Position numbers and translations under genes: made by a program. Shown piece after piece: positions 40,068-48,829 of a stretch of 64,000 bases of DNA (position 1 is the stretch's first letter; each line of letters begins with the position of its first letter). Source of the stretch: Mucilaginibacter sp. KACC 22773 (lineage in GTDB: Bacteria; Bacteroidota; Bacteroidia; Sphingobacteriales; Sphingobacteriaceae); assembly GCF_028736215.1 (NCBI RefSeq), contig NZ_CP117883.1, forward strand, positions 1,054,001-1,118,000, given 5' to 3'. Under the pieces are notes generated by a model. It worked only from the letters and a program-made list of their open reading frames with translations. It did not search any database and had not been told where the DNA came from.

Positions 40068-40997
40068 TTACCAGGTGCGCTTTTCCATAAAGGCATCTAA
40101 TTGCGCCCTGGTCATTTTCATTTTGCCGGGATTTTGATCAAGCCATTTCATAAATGCGTCTTTCACCTGGCTGGTCCACTGGCTGTCAATTTCGCCGGTG
40201 GCAAACCTGCCCGATTTAAGCATGGCATGTCCAAACTCGTCGCGCAGGGCGATGAATTCGGCAGTAGCCACCACTTTTTCGGCCAAATGTGCCGGTATAA
40301 ATAGTACGCCTTCTTTTTCGGATATAACCAAATCGCCGGGCAGCACTACCGCGCGGCCTATGCGTATGGGCGTGTTAAGCCCCATTAGTACCATTTCTTC
40401 CAGGTACGATGGATCAAAGTCGCGTACAAAAGCATTAAAGCCATGTATTTCTTTAAGCCCCTGCAGGTCGCGCGCCGATCCATCAAAAATAACACCGTTG
40501 CCCGATTTGCTGAAAATGGAGTTGCCCAGGTTATCGCCAATAAGCGTACCTCCTTTAACTTTACCAAAACCATCGGCAACATACACATCGCCTTTGGTTA
40601 AAGTTTCTATCGGCCAGGCATTGGTGTTTCCTTTTCGGCCTTGTTTAAGGCCCCGCTCTTTAATACTTTTTTCAATATCGGGGCGGCTTGGCATAAACAT
40701 GGCCGTAACGGCGCGGCCAACAACAGGCAGGGTATCGTTAACCAGTTTCCACCCACCTTCAAACTGGTTATTATAGCCTTCGTTTTTTAATACCGTCCAG
40801 GCTTCTTCAATGCCTATTTTTTTTGCCCGCTCTATAATATCATCCGGAATTTTAGGCCTGCCATCGGCAAAGCGCTCGCCTTTCCACTCCGACGTAAAAA
40901 ATACCAGTTCGTCTTTTGAAATGGTTTGCGCCCGGGCGTTGCTGTACCAGCCTATGCCGGCAAAAAGCCCCAGGATTAAAAGTTTATAGTATCTCAT
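40068..40997 (-). CDS. exported RraA/HMG aldolase-like protein
   Basis: A 309-residue protein with a signal peptide (YYKLLILGLFAGIGWYSNARAQ). The RraA-like fold is seen in GRAVTAMFMP, WPIETLTKGDVYVADGFGKVKGGTLIGDNLGNSIFSKSGNGVIFDGSARDLQGL (the GD..G and DGxxRD metal/substrate motifs) and VLPGDLVISEKEGVLFIPAHLAEKV. RraA-fold proteins include 4-hydroxy-4-methyl-2-oxoglutarate aldolases and oxaloacetate decarboxylases. An export signal is unusual for this fold. It lies between the amidohydrolase and BASS transporter genes of the same cluster. Confidence 0.88.
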   Translation of the reverse strand: MRYYKLLILGLFAGIGWYSNARAQTISKDELVFFTSEWKGERFADGRPKIPDDIIERAKKIGIEEAWTVLKNEGYNNQFEGGWKLVNDTLPVVGRAVTAMFMPSRPDIEKSIKERGLKQGRKGNTNAWPIETLTKGDVYVADGFGKVKGGTLIGDNLGNSIFSKSGNGVIFDGSARDLQGLKEIHGFNAFVRDFDPSYLEEMVLMGLNTPIRIGRAVVLPGDLVISEKEGVLFIPAHLAEKVVATAEFIALRDEFGHAMLKSGRFATGEIDSQWTSQVKDAFMKWLDQNPGKMKMTRAQLDAFMEKRTW

Positions 40998-41025
40998 AAC
41001 TTTTATTAAAACAGGATAATATTAA

Positions 41026-42318
41026 TTAATGATTTTCGGTTATTAAAACGGTTTGCGGGTTTTTGGTATTAATTTTAGGCTGATATATGGGCGATGCTAT
41101 CCCGTTAAGGTCATAAACTATTTTACCCGCCCTGATGGTGAGTTCGCACACAAATTTTTTGCTGGCCTCTACCTTGTAACCCGTATAATCAAACAAACCG
41201 AATTTACCTTCGACAATACTTAAAATAGCTACATCGGCACCCGAGCCTACCGACAAATTTCCCAACTCCTCGTGTTTTATCTCCTTCGCCGGGTTTGATG
41301 TGCAGGCCTCTATCACATCGTGCAGGGGCATGCCCATGGCCAAAAATTTGGTCATGCAGGTAAGCATATCCTTCATGGCATCATTCATACTACCTACGTG
41401 CAAATCGGTGCTGATGGAGCTTGGGAAAAATCCCTCTTTGGCGGCGGGCAGTGCCTGTGAATAAGCAAAGCTGATATTGCCGTAGCCTACGTCAAAAGCA
41501 ATACCCCGTTTCCGGGCCTCGTATACAAAAGGTTTTACTTTTTTAGTCGCCAGGTCAACAATGGGTTCGCGGTCATTAAACTGACCGAAACAATGGGTAA
41601 AAATGTCGCCTGGCCTAAGGTGTTTCAAAAATAACTCTTCAATGGGTAACGGCGGGGTGCTGCCGCCAAAATCAATCATTACGGGTATTCCCTTTGCAGC
41701 CGTACCGGCCTCTACTGCGCGGTCGGTAGGTGTCCAGTCATGACCTTCGTAGTGGGCCAGTTTGATGCCTACAATAATATCTTTATATCTCCGGGCAACC
41801 AGAGCGGTCATCCGCGGATCCATATCATTCAGGTCCTGCTCGTAATCGCCGCGCATGCCTTCGCCAACAATGTTTAAAAACGCCAGTACGCGGGTCCTGG
41901 AATTATCAATAGTTTGCGTTTTAAAGGTCGAAAATGTTCGCCAGCCCGAGCTGCCTGCATCAACAACCGTAGTTACACCATTCCTGAAAGTAAATCCATC
42001 TGGCGCCAGGCCCAGGTTCCCGTTTTCGTATTGATGATCGGGCTGGGTACCGCCAAAATTATGGGTATGGATGTCAATCAATCCGGGCACTACATACATG
42101 CCTTTGGCCTCAATTACATCTGCTGCCTGTTTGGCGTCGATATTTTTGGATATCAGCACTATTTTATTGTTGATGATAGCAATATCCATGATGGCGTCGA
42201 TATCATTTTTAGGATCAATCACGTGGCCATCCTTAATCACAATATCGTACGACTGTGCCATTACCGCCGTGCTTAATACGCTTAACAGCACCAATAATAA
42301 GAAGTAGGTTTTTTGCAT
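41026..42318 (-). CDS. exported amidohydrolase/deacetylase family metallohydrolase
   Basis: A 430-residue protein with a signal peptide (KTYFLLLVLLSVLSTAVMAQ). The amidohydrolase barrel shows VVPGLIDIHTHNFGG (HxH metal pair), FRNGVTTVVDAGSSG, VGIKLAHYEGHDW (bridging Lys), FTHCFGQF and SISTDLHVG (metal-binding Asp). This is the subfamily often paired with a SelA/DgaE-like PLP enzyme, as it is here, and acts on amides of amino acids or cyclic ureides. It is followed by the RraA-like gene at 28 bases. Confidence 0.9.
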   Translation of the reverse strand: MQKTYFLLLVLLSVLSTAVMAQSYDIVIKDGHVIDPKNDIDAIMDIAIINNKIVLISKNIDAKQAADVIEAKGMYVVPGLIDIHTHNFGGTQPDHQYENGNLGLAPDGFTFRNGVTTVVDAGSSGWRTFSTFKTQTIDNSRTRVLAFLNIVGEGMRGDYEQDLNDMDPRMTALVARRYKDIIVGIKLAHYEGHDWTPTDRAVEAGTAAKGIPVMIDFGGSTPPLPIEELFLKHLRPGDIFTHCFGQFNDREPIVDLATKKVKPFVYEARKRGIAFDVGYGNISFAYSQALPAAKEGFFPSSISTDLHVGSMNDAMKDMLTCMTKFLAMGMPLHDVIEACTSNPAKEIKHEELGNLSVGSGADVAILSIVEGKFGLFDYTGYKVEASKKFVCELTIRAGKIVYDLNGIASPIYQPKINTKNPQTVLITENH

Positions 42319-42400
42319 TTTGGGTTAATATTTAAATCATAATAAAGATTGCAGGTTGTAATTTTTAAAAGGCAGATGGATAATATTGAACGGCACGTTA

Positions 42401-43606
42401 TCAGACAGCTTGCTGTAAAATGGTTTTTACTTTCCCGGCTACAATATCAACCTGGTCTGGCCGCAAAAGCACCACACCGATAGTAAGGCTATCGCCGTGG
42501 CTGTTGGCTACTATGCTTGGCGTGCCGTTTTTTAAAGCCGTTACTACCTGCCCAGGCGTAATTTTAATTTTGCTGCTATCCCAGGTTACGTTAAGACTTG
42601 GGTAGGCGTTAGCCGGGCCGGGGTCAACCACCGTTTCGGTTTTAACACTGTGCAGGCTTTCCAGTTGCGCGCCGATATATTTGGTGCGCTGCATCCAGTC
42701 TTCCCATTCTTTTTTATGGTCCCGTTCCAGGTAGGCCTTCAGCGCGGCGTACATGCCAAACATCTCTTCCTTGTTTACTTTCATAGGCCGGCCAATAGGC
42801 GCCTCATTAGGGCTGTGGTTAAGGCGGGCGGCGGTAATAAGGTCTTTACGGCCAAAAAGCAAGCCCGCGCTTTGCGGCCCGCGTATCATTTTACCGCCCG
42901 AGAAGGTCACCAGGTCGAAACCGATTTTCTGAAACTTAAACAGGTTTTCAACCGGCGGCACGTCTGCCGCGGCATCCAAAAAGGTTGGTATGCTGTGCCG
43001 TTTGGCAATAGCCACAAAATCGGCATGCGTAATACTGCTTTTTTCGGCGGCGTTAAAAAACAGGGCCATTACCGTTTTATCATTAAAGGCTTTTTCCATT
43101 TCGTCCGGGCCCTCAACCTCAATAATTTTGGCGCCGGTAGTGGTTACGGCCTGGTCAAACAGGTATCGGTGCGTTTTCTGCATAATTACCTCGGGCCGCG
43201 GCCCCGGCAGGTTGGGCAGCAGCTTTATTTTTTCATGATCGGTACCGGTTATGGCAGCCGCTGTACCCAGCAATATGGCGCATGCCGCTCCCGATGTTAC
43301 CATGGCCGACTCGACATGCAGCATTTCGGCAATTTTTGCCCCAACTTTATCCTGCAACTCGTACATGTTGGCAAAATCGTGCGATGTTGAATTAATGGCC
43401 TCCAACACTTCCGGCAGCATCAGCGAACCGGATAAAAACGTCATCGTTACCGAAGCGTTAATTACCGGTGTAACACCAAGCTCTTTAAACAAATCGCGCA
43501 CCGGCTTTTTGGCCGGGGAGGAGGGGAGCGTAACGGCGGCTTTGCTTACCAGGCTGCCCGTTAGCGGTAACAGTGTAAGGCCCTTAAGTATGTCTCTGCG
43601 TTTCAT
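42401..43606 (-). CDS. Tat-exported SelA/DgaE-like PLP-dependent enzyme
   Basis: A 401-residue protein from the ATG at 43606 (MKRRDILKGLTLLPLTG). The N-terminus is a twin-arginine signal (RRDILKG plus hydrophobic stretch and SLVSKAA). The mature part is a fold-type I PLP enzyme: VESAMVTSGAACAILLGTAA (phosphate loop), TFLDAAADVPPV (Asp to the pyridine nitrogen) and FDLVTFSGGKMIRGPQSAGLLFGRKD (Schiff-base Lys in SGGK). It belongs with selenocysteine synthase-like and D-glucosaminate-6-phosphate ammonia-lyase proteins; likely a beta-eliminating lyase of an amino acid or aminosugar acid. It is in series with RidA and the amidohydrolase. Confidence 0.88.
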   Translation of the reverse strand: MKRRDILKGLTLLPLTGSLVSKAAVTLPSSPAKKPVRDLFKELGVTPVINASVTMTFLSGSLMLPEVLEAINSTSHDFANMYELQDKVGAKIAEMLHVESAMVTSGAACAILLGTAAAITGTDHEKIKLLPNLPGPRPEVIMQKTHRYLFDQAVTTTGAKIIEVEGPDEMEKAFNDKTVMALFFNAAEKSSITHADFVAIAKRHSIPTFLDAAADVPPVENLFKFQKIGFDLVTFSGGKMIRGPQSAGLLFGRKDLITAARLNHSPNEAPIGRPMKVNKEEMFGMYAALKAYLERDHKKEWEDWMQRTKYIGAQLESLHSVKTETVVDPGPANAYPSLNVTWDSSKIKITPGQVVTALKNGTPSIVANSHGDSLTIGVVLLRPDQVDIVAGKVKTILQQAV

Positions 43607-43616
43607 TTTTTGATTA

Positions 43617-44078
43617 TTATATGTAAGCGATACAATCCATCTCGACCAGCGAGTTTCCGGGCACACCACCCTTAGCTACTGCAACGGTAGTGCGTACCGG
43701 CGGATTTTTGCCAAAGCGGCCTTTGTAAACCTCGTTCATGCCCTGGTAGTCGGCAATATCATTCAGGAACACCGTTACCTTGAGTACTTTTTCCATCGAT
43801 GAGCCGGCTTTTATCAGTTCTTTTTCCAGCTCTTTAAGTACAATCTCGGTGTGCGCCTTAATTTCGAATGGTTCAATGTGGGCGCCTTTTCCGGCTATAA
43901 AAACCATGTTGCCCAGTTTGGTCGAGCCGGAAAACAATGGCACATCCTGATAAGATGTTACATTGTTAGCTACCTTTTCATCGGCGGGCGCGGCAATGGC
44001 GTCTTTGCTTATGCCGAATACGGATATGCCTACTGCCGAGGCCAGTATCCTTTTTAAAACAGATCTTCTTTTTTCCAT
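43617..44078 (-). CDS. exported RidA family imine deaminase
   Basis: A 153-residue protein with a twin-arginine-like signal (EKRRSVLKRILASAVGISVFGISKDAIAA). The RidA domain has VFIAGKGAHIEPFEIKAHTEIVLKELEKELIKAGSSMEKVLKVTVFLNDIADYQGMNEVYKGRFGKNPPVRTTVAVAKGGVPGNSLVEMDCIA, with the conserved Arg of PPVRTTV and the end VEMDCIAY. RidA hydrolyses reactive enamine/imine products of PLP enzymes. It lies 10 bases upstream of the PLP enzyme and, like it, carries an RR signal, which suggests it clears imines made by that enzyme in the periplasm. Confidence 0.88.
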   Translation of the reverse strand: MEKRRSVLKRILASAVGISVFGISKDAIAAPADEKVANNVTSYQDVPLFSGSTKLGNMVFIAGKGAHIEPFEIKAHTEIVLKELEKELIKAGSSMEKVLKVTVFLNDIADYQGMNEVYKGRFGKNPPVRTTVAVAKGGVPGNSLVEMDCIAYI

Positions 44079-44125
44079 GTCGTTTTTATTTTGTGTGATG
44101 TGGTGTATATGTTGTTTTAGTTTTG

Positions 44126-44572
44126 TTAGCGCGATTTATTTGTGGGTGCCGTGGTATTTGGGGCACTCAGCGTAAGGATATATTTCACCATTTTATTAGC
44201 CTCATCGGCGCTTACCGCCGGGTGTGGCGCCATAGGTACCGGGCCCCAGGTACCGCTGCCGCCACTTATTATTTTTTGCGAAAGCATAGCCACAGAAGCC
44301 TGGTCCTGCGGATATTTGCCGGCGATGGCTACATAGGCAGGCCCCACCAGTTTCTCTTCAACTTTATGACATGCCAGGCAATCGGATTTGGAAATAAGTG
44401 TTTTACCGGCCTCAATTTCGGGGGCGGTGGCAAAGGGTGGTTTTGATATTACAGCGGGCGCGGCGGCTTTCTTTTTTAGGGCAGTTTTTTTTCTTACCTG
44501 CGCCCCGGCCTGGCAGCACAGAATGGTTAAAACAACGCAGAAAATGCCTGTTATTAATTTATTAATCTTCAT
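44126..44572 (-). CDS. exported class I cytochrome c
   Basis: A 148-residue protein with a signal peptide (KLITGIFCVVLTILCCQAGAQ), a basic alanine-rich spacer and one heme domain: LISKSDCLACHKVEEKLVGPAY (CxxCH) and WGPVPMAPHPAVSADEANKMVKYIL, with the axial Met in PMAPH. It is a periplasmic electron carrier of the cytochrome c-551/553 type. Its start overlaps the end of the PQQ-type dehydrogenase by 11 bases, so it is the immediate electron acceptor by genomic context. Confidence 0.92.
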   Translation of the reverse strand: MKINKLITGIFCVVLTILCCQAGAQVRKKTALKKKAAAPAVISKPPFATAPEIEAGKTLISKSDCLACHKVEEKLVGPAYVAIAGKYPQDQASVAMLSQKIISGGSGTWGPVPMAPHPAVSADEANKMVKYILTLSAPNTTAPTNKSR

Positions 44573-46397
44573 GTTGTTGTATTTGTTTATCCGCCATTTT
44601 TCGCACGGCGCTTACGTCGGCCGGTGTTACAATTTCGGGGATGTTGTTAAAATTGGATTTGATGTAGGTGAGCACTTCGGCTACCTGTTTATCAGATAAA
44701 AAACTGCCGTGCGCGGGCATTACTTCGTTGTACGATAGCCCTTTTACCTTTACCGGGCCCTTTAACCCGTTAAGTATCACTTTAATTAACCGGTTTTTAT
44801 TATAATTTACCCATTCGGATTGTACCAGCGGGGGGAAACGCTTTCCATCGCCTTTACCATCGTTTTGATGACAGGCCACGCAATAGGTGCTGTATACAAC
44901 AGACGTGGCGGCCACATCTTTAAACAGGTTATCTTTAATCTCATCCGGAGTTTTAATGTTGGATGCCGTTTGTTTTCGTGTTTCCATGGCGGCAAGCTGT
45001 GCCGGGCCGAAGGTTTTTTTATCGCCGGTGTATATAATACGCCAGATCCGTCCTTTTTCGGTATCGCTTACATATAATGAGCCATCCGGCCCTTCGGCCA
45101 GGCCCATGGGGCGGTATACGGCATTGCTTACGTTTACAATAGGATCAACCCTCGCAAAGCCATCGGCAAAAACCTCCCATGGTCCCGAAGGCCTGCCATC
45201 TTTAAACGGAACAAATACAATAATATAGCCCGCCTGCGGATAAGGCGCCCTATCTGTAGCGCCATGAAAAGCGATGAACGCGCCGTTTTTGTAATGATCA
45301 GGAAACTGCTTTCCTTTGTAAAACAATAAATCGTTGGGTGCAAAGTGTGCGGGGAAGCCAATAAGCGGCTGGGTTAGTTTAGCGCCGTCGCCCACTTTAA
45401 TTTTATCGCCGCCAAACTCGGGGTTAAGCAGTTTTTTGTTTTTTATAGGATCATAGTAATAGTAGGGCCAGCCGCCATCGAGGCCTTGCTGTACTTTAAA
45501 AAACTCTTCGGCGGGCTGCACCGCGCTTTCCCAGGGCGTGTACAAATCGGGCCATAGCAGCCTGAAATCGTCGCGGCCATGGTTAATGGTATATAACGAT
45601 TTACTTTTGACATCCCAATCCAGGGCGACAATGCTTCTTAGACCGGTGGCATATTTTACACCATCGGACTGGTGCTGGTTGGTTTTATTGGCATCAAACA
45701 TCCAGATGCCGCCATGATCTTTTAACCAGGGGTTACCATTATCCGGCGAACCCGGACTACCAACGCCCGGCGAACCCGGCTGCCGGTTGTTAACCTGCCC
45801 GGCATTTGACCCTGCCCCCCATCCCACAAAAATATGGCCCTTATTATCAAAGGCAATGGGCTTGGTTTGATGCTCATGATAAGGCGGATTATCGATAACA
45901 ATGGTATCCAGTTTACTATCGGGCACCAGTTGCCCGCGTTTAAGCTTCATCCGGTAAACCATCAGTTCCGAACTGAAGTACAGGTAGCCGTTATGAACAC
46001 GCATGGCCGTACCGTAAGTTTGGCCATCGTATTTGCCAAAAGGGGTTATCACATCGGCGCGGCCGTCGCCGTTGGTATCGCGCAGGGCTACGTTACCGTA
46101 TCCATCGTTGGCATAATGGTCGCGGGCTTTTACATAAATATCGCCGTTTGCGTTAACAGCGATGTGCCTGGCCTGGCCCTTTAAACTATCGGCAACAACA
46201 AACGCGCCGAAACCAGCCGGCAAAAACAGCCCGCCATTATCATCTGCATCAGCCACAGGGAGTTTGGTATCGGTGGCCATCCACCCAAATCCCATAAATA
46301 CAAACAAAGCTGCCGCACAGGTAAACATCAATAAACGCGAACCAAAATAACGCGAAGCAGCAGCCGAAGCCCTCCTTGTGCCTTTAGTATTATTCAT
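44562..46397 (-). CDS. PQQ-type sugar/alcohol dehydrogenase fused to cytochrome c
   Basis: A 611-residue membrane-anchored or exported protein. A hydrophobic segment lies at about residues 22-42. The main part is a six-bladed beta-propeller of the sorbosone/soluble glucose dehydrogenase type: GLAEGPDGSLYVSDTEKGRIWRIIY, TGLRSIVALDWD, PLIGFPAHFAPNDLLFY. A short Gly/Ser/Pro insertion (QPGSPGVGSPGSPDNG) is odd. The C-terminal cytochrome c domain has STYCVACHQNDGKGDGKRFPPL and EVMPAHGSFLSD, with the heme CxxCH and axial Met. It oxidises an unknown sugar, alcohol or aldose in the periplasm. It is the first gene of the cluster. Confidence 0.9.
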   Translation of the reverse strand: MNNTKGTRRASAAASRYFGSRLLMFTCAAALFVFMGFGWMATDTKLPVADADDNGGLFLPAGFGAFVVADSLKGQARHIAVNANGDIYVKARDHYANDGYGNVALRDTNGDGRADVITPFGKYDGQTYGTAMRVHNGYLYFSSELMVYRMKLKRGQLVPDSKLDTIVIDNPPYHEHQTKPIAFDNKGHIFVGWGAGSNAGQVNNRQPGSPGVGSPGSPDNGNPWLKDHGGIWMFDANKTNQHQSDGVKYATGLRSIVALDWDVKSKSLYTINHGRDDFRLLWPDLYTPWESAVQPAEEFFKVQQGLDGGWPYYYYDPIKNKKLLNPEFGGDKIKVGDGAKLTQPLIGFPAHFAPNDLLFYKGKQFPDHYKNGAFIAFHGATDRAPYPQAGYIIVFVPFKDGRPSGPWEVFADGFARVDPIVNVSNAVYRPMGLAEGPDGSLYVSDTEKGRIWRIIYTGDKKTFGPAQLAAMETRKQTASNIKTPDEIKDNLFKDVAATSVVYSTYCVACHQNDGKGDGKRFPPLVQSEWVNYNKNRLIKVILNGLKGPVKVKGLSYNEVMPAHGSFLSDKQVAEVLTYIKSNFNNIPEIVTPADVSAVRKMADKQIQQHED

Positions 46398-46622
46398 GCA
46401 AACAATAATTTTTTATATACAATGCCAGGCTGGGGTACCCGGTTATACATTTCTTATTACACATGACTACCGGCAGTTTATCCCTCCGGAAGGCCGAAAT
46501 ATTTTTGCGCTGCCCGTTTTTTAGTTAAACACGAGGGCTTTGATATCGAATTATTGCTTGCAGCTTATTTCATAGTGGCTTTTTGTAGAAAAATTATATT
46601 TTTACGTGATTATAAACCTGTT

Positions 46623-47063
46623 ATGAAAGCCTTGATCACTACCCTTATCTGTATTGTATTTGTTTTTGCCGGCTGCAAAAAAGATACAAAACCCGGAACA
46701 GAAATAACAGCCGGAAGCATTGTCGGCAAATGGACAGTTCCAAGCCTGGTGTATCAAAGCTACAAGGATGGTAAGCTCTCCAGGGAAGATCCGCTTGAAG
46801 CATATGCTTATGAATTTGAATTTAAAACCGATGGAACAGTAGACTATACCGAAGGTGACGTAACGTCTTCCGGCGAATACACTATTAAATACGACTCGGG
46901 GAAATATTATTACTGGGTAGGTATCCAGGGCCGCCATGGTTCGCCTGACGAAGGTACTGCCGAAATTAAAATGATCAACAAAAACTCCTTCACACTTAGA
47001 TTCGAAACTTCCGACGTCAGTGGCCTTAGGTATGTGGTGATTGAAACTATGATAAGAAAGTAA
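46623..47063 (+). CDS. lipoprotein of lipocalin-like type
   Basis: A 146-residue protein from the ATG at 46623, with a lipoprotein signal (KALITTLICIVFVFAGCKK, lipobox FAGC). The rest, SIVGKWTVPSLVYQSYKDGK, FEFKTDGTVDYTEGDV, GEYTIKYDSGKYYYWV and TAEIKMINKNSFTLRFE, matches the small lipocalin-like domain family common among Bacteroidota lipoproteins. Function is not established. It is single, divergent from the dehydrogenase operon, and followed by a hairpin-rich stretch. Confidence 0.8.
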   Translation: MKALITTLICIVFVFAGCKKDTKPGTEITAGSIVGKWTVPSLVYQSYKDGKLSREDPLEAYAYEFEFKTDGTVDYTEGDVTSSGEYTIKYDSGKYYYWVGIQGRHGSPDEGTAEIKMINKNSFTLRFETSDVSGLRYVVIETMIRK

Positions 47064-47077
47064 TTTTATCTACCCCT

Positions 47078-47208
47078 GCAGATCGAAGTCTATGACTTCG
47101 ATCTGCTATGCACGTAGTCTACAGACTACCAGATAGTTTCGTGCGGTCTGGTAGCATTTAATACGTACAAAAACTTATTAAATTCATCACTATAGTCAGA
47201 GACTATAG
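47078..47208. repeat. cluster of short palindromes
   Basis: Four consecutive hairpins: GCAGATCGAAGTC/GACTTCGATCTGC (47078-47106, perfect 13-base arms, 3-base loop), GTAGTCT/AGACTAC (47114-47129), CTACCAGA/TCTGGTAG (47126-47154), and CTATAGTC/GACTATAG (47190-47208). All share the GACTTC/AGTCTA-type words. It lies between convergent lipoprotein and CoA-transferase genes; the first hairpin can act as a terminator. Confidence 0.75.
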
Positions 47209-47266
47209 ACATAATCATTCGAAGTCTCCGAACAGCGCAGGGCTGTTGCCGCAGGACCACCCCGGC

Positions 47267-48550
47267 TTAGGCCTGCCCGAATCGTTGGTGATAAGCCCTT
47301 TCCAGGGATTCCCGGTGATTGGGGTGGGCCAGTTGAATAAGGGCCTGCGCACGTTGCTTTAAATTTTTGCCGAACAGGTTAACCGTTCCGTACTCGGTAA
47401 CTACCCAGTGCACATGGCCGCGGGTGGTTACTACGCCGGCTCCTTCTTTCAGGAACGGAACAATGCGGCTGATGCCTTTATTGGTTTGTGAGGGCAAAGC
47501 GATGATTGGCAAACCACCGTCTGACAGCGAGGCGCCCCGGATAAAATCCATTTGCCCGCCAATGCCCGAAAACTGGTACGTACCTATCGAATCTGAACAT
47601 ACCTGGCCGGTGAGGTCAATCTCAATGGCGCTGTTAATAGCGGCTACTTTTGGGTTTTGGCGAATGATGCTGGTATCATTAACATAACTGATATCCATCA
47701 CCCGGATGGCAGGGTTATCGTGTACAAAATCATATAACTTCCTGGTGCCTGCCATAAAAGCGGTTACCGAGCGGCCGGGGTTCAATTTCTTCTGGCTGTT
47801 GTTGATAACGCCCTGCTCAATCAGGGGGATAATACCGTCCGAAAACATCTCGGTATGCAGGCCAAGGTTTTGGTGCGTGGTCAGGTTTTTAAGTACCTGG
47901 TCGGGTATTGCGCCTATGCCCAATTGCAGGGTTGCACCGTTTTCAATCATTGATGCTACATGGTAGCCAATTTTCTCAATCACCGGCGAGGTCTGGAAGT
48001 CGTAATTTATCTCCGGGAGTTGGCTGTTTTGCAAAACCATCGCATAAAACCTGCTCACGTGAATAAACCCTTCACCGTGTGTTCGGGGCATCAGCGGGTT
48101 AACCTGGGCAATCACATATTTGGCGGTATCAACAGCAGCACGCGCAACATCTACCGAAGTGCCCAGCGAGCAGTAACCATGCGCATCGGGCGGCGAAACC
48201 TGTACCAGGGCAACATCAATAGGGAGGATGTTTTTGCGGAACAGCTGCGGAATCTGGCTCAGGAAAATGGGCACATAATCGCCATTTTGGCTGTTAGCTA
48301 CATTCCTGGTAGCAGCCGAAACAAATAATGAGTTGAAGAAAAAACTTTTCCTGTGCTCCGGCTTATCAAAATTTACCTGGCCAAGGGTGGTTATACTCAC
48401 CAGCTCCACATTATTTAATTCATGATGCCTGTCCTGTAAGGCTTCAACCAGGCATACAGGTGTGGCAGCGCTTCCATGTATAAATACCCGGTTGCCGGGT
48501 TTAACTATTTTTAATGCTTCCTGCGCGGTAGTGTATTGTATTTCAATCAT
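47267..48550 (-). CDS. acetyl-CoA hydrolase / 4-hydroxybutyrate CoA-transferase family protein
   Basis: A 427-residue cytoplasmic enzyme from the ATG at 48550 (IEIQYTTAQEALKIVKPGNRVFIHGSAATP). Family features are GNRVFIHGSAATPVCLVEAL, LQLGIGAIPDQVLKNL, AAINSAIEIDLTGQVCSDSIGTYQFSGIGGQMDFIRGA, with the catalytic Glu in NSAIEIDLTGQ, and VVTEYGTVNLFGKNLKQRAQALI. It moves CoA between short acyl groups, such as acetate and 4-hydroxybutyrate. It is a single gene, divergent from the GntR operon. Confidence 0.93.
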   Translation of the reverse strand: MIEIQYTTAQEALKIVKPGNRVFIHGSAATPVCLVEALQDRHHELNNVELVSITTLGQVNFDKPEHRKSFFFNSLFVSAATRNVANSQNGDYVPIFLSQIPQLFRKNILPIDVALVQVSPPDAHGYCSLGTSVDVARAAVDTAKYVIAQVNPLMPRTHGEGFIHVSRFYAMVLQNSQLPEINYDFQTSPVIEKIGYHVASMIENGATLQLGIGAIPDQVLKNLTTHQNLGLHTEMFSDGIIPLIEQGVINNSQKKLNPGRSVTAFMAGTRKLYDFVHDNPAIRVMDISYVNDTSIIRQNPKVAAINSAIEIDLTGQVCSDSIGTYQFSGIGGQMDFIRGASLSDGGLPIIALPSQTNKGISRIVPFLKEGAGVVTTRGHVHWVVTEYGTVNLFGKNLKQRAQALIQLAHPNHRESLERAYHQRFGQA

Positions 48551-48767
48551 ATGGTTATGCGGACTGCTATCCGGTGGCTTTTTCAAAGATATGCCCTTAG
48601 GCCGATGGATTCAGAATTATCTTATTCATGCCAAAGTCAATTTAAGGGGGGAGCAGGCGGCGAATGCCAACACAGGCCCGACATTTTTTTGACTTTTGAC
48701 TTTTAAAAATGGCGTTGCCTGCGGTCCGTGCTTGCAGTACCATCTTCAATCTTCAAAAAATTAATAT

Positions 48768-48797
48768 TTTGAAAATAAGAAACTTGTTGTATGTTTG
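48768..48797 (+). promoter_or_regulatory. promoter of the GntR-slipin operon
   Basis: TTTG at 48768-48771 and TATGTTTG at 48790-48797 fit the Bacteroidota promoter with an 18-base spacing, the same as at 19712. The start point should lie around 48802-48805, inside the palindrome that follows. Confidence 0.7.
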
Positions 48798-48816
48798 TAC
48801 TATATGTATAGTACAA
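48795..48816 (+). promoter_or_regulatory. GntR operator, perfect palindrome
   Basis: TTGTACTATA (48795-48804) and TATAGTACAA (48807-48816) are perfect 10-base inverted arms around TG. The site overlaps the end of the promoter box and the expected start point, and lies 13 bases before the GntR start codon. This is the layout of a self-repressing operator and is probably bound by the GntR protein coded just behind it. Confidence 0.8.
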
Positions 48817-48829
48817 TAGTATTTTAACA

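Noticed and set aside
42650..43390. A 246-codon open frame on the plus strand, antisense to the PLP enzyme
   Set aside because: The opposite strand has a complete, motif-bearing PLP enzyme; the antisense product has no domain and is a shadow of GC-rich codon use.
47087..47266. A CRISPR-like array in the palindrome cluster
   Set aside because: The palindromes differ in sequence and spacing and there are no repeated units with unique spacers, and no cas genes in the window.
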